64,000 nt of DNA, from the NCBI RefSeq assembly GCF_040939785.1, contig NZ_CP162553.1, forward strand, positions 7,707,001 to 7,771,000, written 5' to 3'. Made by a program: the position numbers and the translations under genes. This document shows positions 56,386 through 62,658 of the stretch, piece by piece; within the stretch, counting starts at the first letter, position 1; each line of letters begins with the position of its first letter. The stretch comes from Bradyrhizobium lupini (GTDB lineage: Bacteria > Pseudomonadota > Alphaproteobacteria > Rhizobiales > Xanthobacteraceae). The notes beneath the pieces were generated by a model that was not told the origin of the DNA, made no database searches, and saw only the letters and a list, made by a program, of their open reading frames with translations.

Positions 56386-56760
56386 ATGTCTCGCACTCTC
56401 GCTGTCGTTTTCTCAACAGTCGTCGCTGCGATTTCAATGACCGGCGCGGCTTCCGCCGGCTGCTACAATTGCTACACGCCGCCGCCGTGCACGACCTGCT
56501 ACCAGCAGCAATACGTGCAGCCGCAATACCGCACCGTCGACGAGACCGTGATGGTGTCGCCCGGCTCCGTCGTGGCGCACCGCGCACCGGCGCAGTACCG
56601 CACCGTGATGGTGCCGCAGACCGTGATGGTGGCGCCGCCGAGCGTCCAGTACGAGCGCATCCCGCCGCAATACGCCACGCGCCAGCGCGTCGAGATGGTC
56701 CAGCCGGGCTATTCCTATTACGCCCCGGTGCAGATGAACTGTGCCTCCTGCGGGTACTGA
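56386..56760 (+). CDS. Secreted Tyr/Cys-rich repeat protein
   Basis: A 124-residue exported protein. The signal peptide ends near ASAG. The mature part has a CYNCYTPPPCTTCY cluster, then imperfect repeats of QYRTV (QYRTVDETVMVSPG, QYRTVMVPQTVMVAPP). It ends with CASCGY. Such proteins are common in Bradyrhizobium and may be envelope components; no function is known. Confidence 0.75.
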   Translation: MSRTLAVVFSTVVAAISMTGAASAGCYNCYTPPPCTTCYQQQYVQPQYRTVDETVMVSPGSVVAHRAPAQYRTVMVPQTVMVAPPSVQYERIPPQYATRQRVEMVQPGYSYYAPVQMNCASCGY

Positions 56761-56997
56761 GCCAAGCTAGCTTACGAAGAATTCAAGCGGCGCTCCCAAC
56801 GGAGGCGACTCCAAGCCGGGCCTCGCAACCGGCGACGCCCTGGGAGATGTCGCCAGTGTCCGGGACCGCCGAGAGGGCATAGGGTAAGGGAACAGGCTGA
56901 CGCTCGCCTGACAGATCCGATGCCGGGGAAGGGGCGGGCGCCAACTTCGCGTTGCCATGCGCCGTCGACTGCGTTAAGCGACAGCAATTCCGAACTT

Positions 56998-57087
56998 GGA
57001 AGGGTGGCCGAGTGGTTTAAGGCACCGGTCTTGAAAACCGGCGTGCCCGCAAGGGTACCGTGGGTTCGAATCCCACCCCTTCCGCCA
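56998..57087 (+). tRNA. tRNA-Ser (anticodon UGA)
   Basis: Ninety bases including an encoded CCA. The acceptor stem pairs GGAAGGG with CCCTTCC. The anticodon stem CCGGT/ACCGG holds loop CTTGAAA with TGA at 57032-57034. A long variable arm (GTGCCCGCAAGGGTAC) marks class II, as expected for serine. The T-loop is GTTCGAATC. Copies of its 3' end recur downstream, so it is an integration target. Confidence 0.97.
57074..57087 (+). other. attachment site in tRNA-Ser 3' end (att copy 1)
   Basis: CACCCCTTCCGCCA is the 14-base end of the tRNA, repeated at 58594-58607 and for 12 bases at 60923-60934. Phage-type integrases use tRNA 3' ends and leave such a copy at the far end of the island. Confidence 0.65.
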
Positions 57088-57099
57088 AAACACCAGCAA

Positions 57100-57282
57100 A
57101 ATCAGCTACTTAGACTTGTAGATTGGCTCCAGCGCACAATCGAACGTACAATCAGCGCGCGCTATCGCGAGCCCGACATTGAGTCAATCTGCCGCACGTT
57201 GGCGGCCCAGACTGACGATCCGGTAGAGCGCGCGGCGCTGCTGGAGATCGCCGGCAACTACAGGAAAGCCCCGCCATGTTGA
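57100..57282 (+). pseudogene. ORF fragment after the tRNA, start codon lacking
   Basis: About 60 residues (LLRLVDWLQRTIERTISARYREPDIESICRT, then TDDPVERAALLEIAGNY) are open to a stop at 57282. The text looks like a genuine small helical protein of Bradyrhizobium type, but no ATG, GTG or TTG is properly placed, as the frame enters from the tRNA. Probably the remainder of a gene cut by integration. Confidence 0.35.
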
Positions 57283-57459
57283 GGCGGCGCGAAGGGCCGC
57301 CAGGTGAGGCAACAGGGGTCCTCTGAAGGGCCGAGAACCTACGGCGAATTGACTATCTATTCTTGCGGAACCGGCGCCTAGTAATTCCATCACCGGCCCA
57401 TCACGGCATATATCGGTGACTGAGAGCCACGTGCTCCCGCCAAATACGCGGAGCCATCT

Positions 57460-57645
57460 ATGGTCAAGCTCATCCCTTCTCTCACTGAACGCCTAACTCA
57501 AATGGCGAGCGCCGCTCGAACCCGGGCCGAAGCAACGCCTCCGGGGCCAAAGCGGGAAGCTCTTTTGAAGGCCTCGCAGCTCAGTGAGAACGCGCTGCAT
57601 ATTCAGCAATGGCTGAGCTCCACGAGCTTGCGAAAGCCAACGTAA
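57460..57645 (+). CDS. Small helical protein, 61 residues
   Basis: An ORF with GGAG six bases before the ATG. The protein (LTERLTQMASAARTRAEATPPG, PKREALLKASQLSENALHIQQWL) has the amphipathic repeat and PGPKREALL block seen in short Bradyrhizobium proteins of unknown role. In segment A of the island. Confidence 0.6.
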   Translation: MVKLIPSLTERLTQMASAARTRAEATPPGPKREALLKASQLSENALHIQQWLSSTSLRKPT

Positions 57646-57797
57646 CGATGGGTTCGCAAAGGCCCGCCAGCGTGAACCGGCGCATACGGCCGCCAACTAA
57701 GGCAACGTACTTCTACGTGTTCCGCTTATAAATACACGCGCAAGGAACAAACGAAGATTTATTATTAGCGCAATCTGTTCTCGCCCGGAGAACAACG

Positions 57798-57820
57798 GGC
57801 CCGCCGTGAACCGGCGGGCC
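57798..57820 (-). terminator. hairpin after the 178-residue island gene
   Basis: GGCCCGCCG and CGGCGGGCC pair perfectly around a five-base loop, with GTTGTTCT following on the minus strand. It lies eight bases past the stop at 57828. Confidence 0.55.
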
Positions 57821-57827
57821 TGGAGGC

Positions 57828-58364
57828 TCAGGCTTCGCCCTTCGTCGGGGCAGCCATTGCGGCCAGATCCATCGCGACGGAAACTGAAATCACCGGATCG
57901 ACATGGCGTAGGTGCGGCTGCCTGACGTCCTCAAAGACATAGATCATGCAAGCTTTGAGGCACAATTCGGCAAGGTCGCGGACCTTGACGTTCGCCAAGG
58001 CAAGTTGTGCGGCCTTGAAGGCGTCGCGCGCCTTCTGATGCGCATCGAAGACCGCATCATAGTTGATCTCGTCCATGTGCTTATCGTAGCGCCGGCAATA
58101 CTTCTTGTGAGCGCGGTGGGCGCCCGGCTGCGGATTGGCTTTTTGCCATTCGCCGCAAGCCTTCCATACCCTTTGGAAGTCCGCAGCCGTCAGCTTCAAG
58201 GCCTCGTTCGCTTCATCGAGCTTGTAATAGGCCTCGCGCATTGCGTCGCCGCATTGGGAGCCATCGAAGGCAAGCTTTGGCACGCTGGCTGGAAGCGACG
58301 AGGCCAGCGCTTCTAGAGGCATGCTGGCTACGGAGGCTGCTGCTGCGCCGACGAATACGTTCAT
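57828..58364 (-). CDS. Hypothetical island protein, 178 residues
   Basis: A possible signal or anchor segment at the N-terminus (MNVFVGAAAASVASMPLEALA) is followed by a helical, Lys/Ala/Asp-rich body with four or more cysteines (CGDAMREAYYKLDEANEALKL, CLKACMIYV). No known family. In segment A. Confidence 0.6.
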   Translation of the reverse strand: MNVFVGAAAASVASMPLEALASSLPASVPKLAFDGSQCGDAMREAYYKLDEANEALKLTAADFQRVWKACGEWQKANPQPGAHRAHKKYCRRYDKHMDEINYDAVFDAHQKARDAFKAAQLALANVKVRDLAELCLKACMIYVFEDVRQPHLRHVDPVISVSVAMDLAAMAAPTKGEA

Positions 58365-58378
58365 GATTGATCGCCCGC

Positions 58379-58588
58379 ATGGGGCGAGATCAGCACGACA
58401 CCGACGAACTCCCGGCAATGGAGCGACTGTGCCGCGACCTGGTGGAGGAGAGCAGGGTGACAGGCGAGGCCGGCGCGCTGCTTAAGATGGCCGAAAACTT
58501 CGGCCGTGAGGTTGCGAGACTAACCGTGGATAGGACCGTAGATTGTTCTCGGCGCAGGTGGAAAAGACGAGCGATTCAGCGAGGTTGA
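58379..58588 (+). CDS. Short ORF ending at the att copy, 69 residues
   Basis: MGRDQHDTDELPAMERLCRDLVEESR and GALLKMAENFGREVARLTVD look protein-like; the last 20 residues are Arg-rich and may come from fusion at the att junction just downstream. Divergent from the previous gene. Confidence 0.35.
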   Translation: MGRDQHDTDELPAMERLCRDLVEESRVTGEAGALLKMAENFGREVARLTVDRTVDCSRRRWKRRAIQRG

Positions 58589-58593
58589 GCGGG

Positions 58594-58607
58594 CACCCCT
58601 TCCGCCA
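58594..58607 (+). other. att-like direct repeat, copy 2
   Basis: Exact 14-base copy of the tRNA-Ser 3' end (CACCCCTTCCGCCA), separating segments A and B. Confidence 0.6.
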
Positions 58608-58622
58608 CCTCCTAGTCCAATA

Positions 58623-59015
58623 GTGCCCAATCCGTCTTTCTGTTTCGAAGAAGCGCTTGATCTAAAACGGTTGGGTTCGTTGCTTGGGTTTGGTGGCAGC
58701 GCGGGCTCCAGCAGCGTGCCCACGTGGTCTGGTGCCGCTCTCGGCGCCGGAGCGGGCGGCCTCTCCATTCCCATGTTCGCAAGCGGCACCAGTTCGGCCC
58801 CGGGTGTACTCGCCATGGTGGGCGAGAAAGGTCCCGAGCTGGTCAACCTTCCGCGCGGCGCGCAGGTTTTCAAGCCGTCAAGCGCGGAGAATGCTGGAGG
58901 ATCAGAGCGGCCCTGCTGTGGTCATGCAGGACGGTGTGCTGGGAGTAGCTGCCGAACTTGTGGACTGGCCGCTCCGCCGCTACGATTTGCGGCATGGGAC
59001 AGACCAAAAAGCTGA
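58623..59015 (+). pseudogene. Phage tail tape-measure protein C-terminal remnant
   Basis: About 92 residues up to 58898 have the glycine-rich tail and VGEKGPELVNLPRGAQVF motif typical of phage tail tape-measure C-termini. After that the frame goes into unrelated text with many Cys/Arg and stops at 59015. The rest of the gene is missing, so this is a relic. Confidence 0.65.
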
Positions 59016-59329
59016 TCGATTGCCACGACTGTGACCACCCGGTTTCACCGAGTGCGTCGGCCTGTCCAAATTGCGGCTCGAAGGTGCCGTTCGGTCCTCC
59101 CGTTCTTCACCGCAAAAGGCCCCCGGTCTATAACATCGAGGCGCGCAACGACCGCAACATGGTCGTCTTTGCCGTGACGCTGGGAGGCTTAGGCGCAGCT
59201 TACGGATTTGCGACAAGCGCAGGGCCGCTTAGCGCTGCGCTGCTGGTCACATCGTACGGCATGCTGGGTGTGTTGGTAGGCGTCCCGCTTGCGGCGTTGT
59301 TCAACGTCACGCGCCGGCTGTGGCGGTAG
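58994..59329 (+). CDS. Zinc-ribbon membrane protein, 111 residues
   Basis: The N-terminus has two CxxC pairs (CHDCDHPVSPSASACPNCG), a zinc ribbon. Two hydrophobic helices follow (MVVFAVTLGGLGAAYGFAT, and one containing MLGVLVGVPLAALF). It may be real cargo of the element. Function unknown. Confidence 0.65.
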   Translation: MGQTKKLIDCHDCDHPVSPSASACPNCGSKVPFGPPVLHRKRPPVYNIEARNDRNMVVFAVTLGGLGAAYGFATSAGPLSAALLVTSYGMLGVLVGVPLAALFNVTRRLWR

Positions 59330-59496
59330 CGACCTCCGAATCTGGGAAGTCTACGTACCAGCCCAGCGTCGCTCCCGGCGCTCTCATCCGCAATGAGCAT
59401 GGGCCCTAGTAAGGAAGCGGTGCCATTTCCACACCCGAGTGACAATCCGGGCCACCCCGAATTCCGGTAGTCGTACGGAATCCTTTTTCGGAACAC

Positions 59497-59518
59497 GGTG
59501 TTCTACTGTGAGAACACC
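59497..59518. promoter_or_regulatory. 8-base inverted repeat, operator-like
   Basis: GGTGTTCT and AGAACACC flank ACTGTG. It is a perfect dyad in a non-coding gap upstream of the 54-residue ORF. Possible binding site for an element-encoded repressor. Confidence 0.35.
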
Positions 59519-59556
59519 GGCGAGATTTAAGTACCAGTTTCTAATTTGCCCGGGAT

Positions 59557-59598
59557 GGCCGCAGTGGGGGCTGGAACCACCCTGCGGCCTTTCGCTTT
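59557..59598 (+). terminator. terminator-like hairpin in the island
   Basis: GGCCGCAG and CTGCGGCC form the stem with an inner TGG/CCA pairing; TTTCGCTTT follows. It may terminate the zinc-ribbon gene transcript. Confidence 0.5.
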
Positions 59599-59658
59599 AG
59601 CGAAACCCATTTCTAAGTTGAGCCGTACCGTCTCGGAGGCGAAGTCGGCGGAGAATTC

Positions 59659-59823
59659 GTGAGCATTCAAATCATTATAGCCGCCATGTTGGAGCGCGAG
59701 CTAGCGGCGCGCGGCGTGCAATCGTTGGGACCTTCCGATTGCATGGAGATCGTCGAGAACCTGCTTGAGCGCTTGAAAGATCTGGATCGGGAGTTAGCTG
59801 CGCGAGGCGCAACGCGGCGGTAG
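59659..59823 (+). CDS. Small ORF, 54 residues
   Basis: GTG start with GGAG five bases upstream. Helical protein (IIIAAMLERELAARGVQSL, MEIVENLLERLKDLDRELAARG). Plausible but unsupported by any family. Confidence 0.4.
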   Translation: MSIQIIIAAMLERELAARGVQSLGPSDCMEIVENLLERLKDLDRELAARGATRR

Positions 59824-60024
59824 GCTGATGGACAGACGGCCCCGGGGTCGGAAGGGCCGGGGACTGGTTAGACCGAGGCCGCTACGCGGGAGCTTTGGCA
59901 TTCTCTTGTTCACGATGCAGGTCCGCAGGAGTCGCAATCGATCGCGGATCGACATTTGCGATTGCGGTCTGGCAGGCGAGCAATCCGGTCATCGGGACGC
60001 GTCGCGCCGTGAGCACGATGAGTT

Positions 60025-60273
60025 TTAGATCGTCTTCCGGTGTCCAATGGTCAGTGCGTATTTGTCCGCTCCAGGCTCAAGATGCTGAGGCCAGTCAATT
60101 GCCGTGCAGAACAAGCCGCGTCGCTCGATTTCCCGTGCAAGAGCTTCCGCGCGCAGCCTCGCTGGCAATCCGACAAAACGCGCGCCGGCTAGCCTATCTG
60201 CTTGAACCTCTTGGCGAATGAACTCGTGCATCCGCAGAATGAAGTGGTCAGAGAGGCCTTCGAATTCGCTCAT
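60025..60273 (-). CDS. Small hypothetical protein, 82 residues
   Basis: MSEFEGLSDHFILRMHEFIRQ begins a soluble alpha/beta protein with RFVGLPARLRAEALAREIERRG. It lies 14 bases after a small membrane-protein gene in the same direction and may be co-transcribed. Function unknown. Confidence 0.55.
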   Translation of the reverse strand: MSEFEGLSDHFILRMHEFIRQEVQADRLAGARFVGLPARLRAEALAREIERRGLFCTAIDWPQHLEPGADKYALTIGHRKTI

Positions 60274-60287
60274 GCCAGCCAATCGCG

Positions 60288-60467
60288 TCAGTCAAAGATA
60301 TAGGCAACCAGAAAGGTGGATGGCTGCCAAGCGATGAACCCAATCGCCTCCAGCGAAACAGCTGTGGCCAGGAGGGCTACAGCGCTGAAGGTGAGGGGAA
60401 TGACGAGATCAAAAAAGTTGTGGGGCTCGTCTGCATCTGCAGTTTGAAATGCGGTTCTATTGGACAT
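60288..60467 (-). CDS. Small membrane protein, 59 residues
   Basis: An ORF with GAGG nine bases before its ATG. The first 20 residues are polar (MSNRTAFQTADADEPHNFF), followed by one long hydrophobic helix (LVIPLTFSAVALLATAVSLE) and a short second one (FLVAYIFD). Upstream partner of the 82-residue gene. Confidence 0.55.
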   Translation of the reverse strand: MSNRTAFQTADADEPHNFFDLVIPLTFSAVALLATAVSLEAIGFIAWQPSTFLVAYIFD

Positions 60468-60984
60468 TCGAATATTCCTCTATTCGAGGTCATATCGAGT
60501 TCGACGCTCTCAGCCAAACGTTCGCTGGGGTTAACCTGACCGCTAAACCTTAACAGCGGGTCCAGTCCCTATGTGTCGCGGCACAAAACCGATCGACGGC
60601 CTTGATCAGTGCGTCCTTCAATCCACCACTCTGCTGCGGCTAACCTCAACAAGCGCAGGGATCAAAGCCGGCTGGCTGCAAGCTCGAAATACTGTGAACA
60701 CGACGCCGCCGCCAAAGCCAAGGCGCTCACGCAACCCCGTTCGGCTTGTGGTGGTCTGCTCCCGACAGTGATTTGTCAGTTGCGGTGGAAATCGAGCGAG
60801 AGCGCGATTGTAGTGAAGCCTCGTCTCTGCATTCTATGGTCAGTGCCGCGAGGTCGTGCACCGCACGTAGAAGGAGTGAGGTCCGTTCGAAAAAAGTCGA
60901 AGATCAATACAGTTGACAAGAGACCCCTTCCGCCGGTCTATCCGACCGGGTTCTATCCGTCGGGTTTACCCGGACAGGTGATCG
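60468..60984. other. non-coding or decayed region at the end of the island
   Basis: About 500 bases with no supportable gene. The plus-strand reading frame from 60609 runs into the next gene out of frame and is not protein-like after 60900. The att copy 3 and a weak TTGACA at 60913-60918 are here. Confidence 0.5.
60923..60934 (+). other. att-like direct repeat, copy 3
   Basis: ACCCCTTCCGCC repeats 12 of the 14 bases of the tRNA-Ser 3' end. It probably marks the outer end of the island. A 12-base match can occur by chance in 4 kb only rarely, but this copy is weaker evidence than copy 2. Confidence 0.45.
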
Positions 60985-61728
60985 GTGAATCAGACATCCA
61001 ATCCAGCTGCACTCGACAAGCTGAAGCTCCGCATTCAGGCGTTGCGTTCCAAGACCATCGCCAATGGCTGCACCGAGGACGAGGCGCTGTCTGCGGCCGC
61101 CAAGGTCGCCGAACTGCTGGATCGCCACGATTTGTCGCTGTCCGACGTCGAACTGCGGGCGTCGCCGTGCGAGCGGAAGGTCTACGAGACTTTTCGCAAG
61201 AAGCGAATTCCCCTGGACGACTGCATCGGGGCGATCGCTCGTTTCTGCGATTGTCGGGTCTGGCGCGAGAAGAACACGGCCGGCGAGAGCAGCTATGTGT
61301 TCTTCGGCCTCGGCGCGGACATCGAGGTCGCGTATTATCTGGCCGAATTGATCGACGGCGCCGTCCGCGCCGAGCTCGGCCGCTTCAAGACCTCGGTCGA
61401 CTACAGCAGGTTCCGGCACCAGGAGCGGCATCTGGCCAATGCCTCCTTCGCGCTCGGGATGGTGGCGTCCATCGCGGACAGGCTGGTGGCGATCAAGGCC
61501 AGTCGCGATCAGATCAACGAAAGCACCGGCCGCGGGCTGGTGGTTCTCAAGACGTCGGTGGTCGATGCGGAGTTCGACAAGCTCGACCTGAAGATGCGGA
61601 CCCAGCGCAGCAGCAGCCGGATGGTGTCGATGACGGCCTATGAAGCCGGCGGCGCCGCCGGCGCGTCGCTGGCCATCAATCCCGGGCTTGCAGGGTCGCA
61701 GTCAAGGACCGCTCCCAAAGGGAGCTGA
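60985..61728 (+). CDS. DUF2786-like protein
   Basis: A 247-residue protein. The N-terminus (KLKLRIQALRSKTIANGCTEDEALSAA, then AELLDRHDLSLSDVEL) fits DUF2786, and a following helical domain of about 150 residues contains FFGLGADIEVAYYLAELIDGAVRAEL. GTG start. First normal gene after the island. Function unknown, sometimes carried by phages. Confidence 0.75.
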   Translation: MNQTSNPAALDKLKLRIQALRSKTIANGCTEDEALSAAAKVAELLDRHDLSLSDVELRASPCERKVYETFRKKRIPLDDCIGAIARFCDCRVWREKNTAGESSYVFFGLGADIEVAYYLAELIDGAVRAELGRFKTSVDYSRFRHQERHLANASFALGMVASIADRLVAIKASRDQINESTGRGLVVLKTSVVDAEFDKLDLKMRTQRSSSRMVSMTAYEAGGAAGASLAINPGLAGSQSRTAPKGS

Positions 61729-61769
61729 GCGCGTCGGGGGAGGGCGTGCAGCGTCACCGTCATTGCAGT

Positions 61770-61976
61770 TCAGTCGATGGACTTCTCGAGCTTCTGGGCT
61801 GCCCGGAAGTCGTCCATATGCTGCAGGTTCGGCCCGTACGCGGCCTCCTTGGTCAGCAGGTGGTAGATCCGGGCCACGACGGTTTGCAGATGTTTCATTC
61901 GTCCGCGCGGCATCGCCCGGGCCTTGCAAAGGGCTCGGACCGCGTGCGCTCGGAAATAATCAAAAGCGTCTGACAT
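61770..61976 (-). CDS. Small conserved hypothetical protein, 68 residues
   Basis: MSDAFDYFRAHAVRALCKAR and MKHLQTVVARIYHLLTKEAA give a helical, basic protein of a kind frequent in Bradyrhizobium. Convergent with the DUF2786-like gene. Confidence 0.65.
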   Translation of the reverse strand: MSDAFDYFRAHAVRALCKARAMPRGRMKHLQTVVARIYHLLTKEAAYGPNLQHMDDFRAAQKLEKSID

Positions 61977-62105
61977 CGCGGACTCAACGTCCCGCGAAAC
62001 GATTGGTTCTTGGATTGGTCCTCGTTCGCGCGCCCCAAAGCGCCTCCAGGAACGCTGTCGAATGGGAGAACTTAGCTCGTCACGAAGCTATGGGATGGGC
62101 GAGGT

Positions 62106-62204
62106 ATGTTTTTCTCGAACCGGCTGGGATGTCTCGGCTCGCTGCTGGTCTCCGGGTTGATCACTCTCGCGCTGCTTGTTCTGTTCGGGATCGTTCGGTT
62201 CTAA
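62106..62204 (+). CDS. Very small membrane protein, 32 residues
   Basis: MFFSNRLGCLGSLLVSGLI followed by TLALLVLFGIVRF gives one transmembrane helix, with GGGCGAGG just upstream. Small proteins with this opening occur in Bradyrhizobium; certainty is limited by length. Confidence 0.5.
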   Translation: MFFSNRLGCLGSLLVSGLITLALLVLFGIVRF

Positions 62205-62277
62205 CCGCCCGCGGGTTCAGGAACCTGGCCCTCGCTGACCCGTTGTTGGCACTCTCGTCCAGCCATGGAGGGCGCCC

Positions 62278-62574
62278 TTGGAAAGTACGATCATCGGAGA
62301 ATTCGACACGCGCCGCGGCGCCGAGCTTGCGGTTGAGCATGTCGTGCAGGAATGCGGCGTGCCGCGAAGCGACGTCTTCGTCCAGCCCGTCGGTGGCGCG
62401 AACACGTCGGGGACACGCCCGGCCGGTCCTGACGCCAAGGCCGCGCCTGCGCCGGAGGGACACCAGAAGCTGGAAGGCCGGATCGAGGTCTCCGTGGATT
62501 TTCACGGCGATGCGCCTGAGAAGATCGCGGACGCCTTGAAAGGCGCAGGTGCGAAGACTGTCCGAACCAAGTAG
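62278..62574 (+). CDS. Small conserved hypothetical protein, 98 residues
   Basis: TTG start with GGAGGG five bases before. The protein has a beta-alpha-beta start (STIIGEFDTRRGAELAVEHVVQE) and an end (GRIEVSVDFHGDAPEKIADAL) typical of a small ferredoxin-like or ACT-like sandwich with a flexible middle (NTSGTRPAGPDAKAAPAPEG). Function unknown. Confidence 0.75.
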   Translation: MESTIIGEFDTRRGAELAVEHVVQECGVPRSDVFVQPVGGANTSGTRPAGPDAKAAPAPEGHQKLEGRIEVSVDFHGDAPEKIADALKGAGAKTVRTK

Positions 62575-62658
62575 CGGCAATGGGCGACTGTGGCGCCGGA
62601 ATCCGCGCACGCTGAACGGCCACTCTGGTTCTGAGTCGGGGAACCCCTTGCGCGGTCA

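Larger units (their letters stand above)
57088..60934. mobile_element. decayed integrated element at tRNA-Ser, two tandem segments
   Basis: The region between the tRNA and the last att-like copy holds only small or broken genes, a phage tail-tape-measure fragment, wide gaps and a lower GC content in its second half. Segment A spans 57088-58593 and segment B 58608-60922, each ending in a copy of the tRNA 3' end. No integrase gene remains. The normal coding density resumes after 60985. Confidence 0.6.

Noticed and set aside
57184..57393. 69-residue minus-strand ORF in the island
   Set aside because: Overlaps the more protein-like plus-strand fragment and has shadow composition.
60609..61643. 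344-residue plus-strand ORF
   Set aside because: Its second half is an out-of-frame copy of the DUF2786-like gene; its first half lacks a start signal and similarity.
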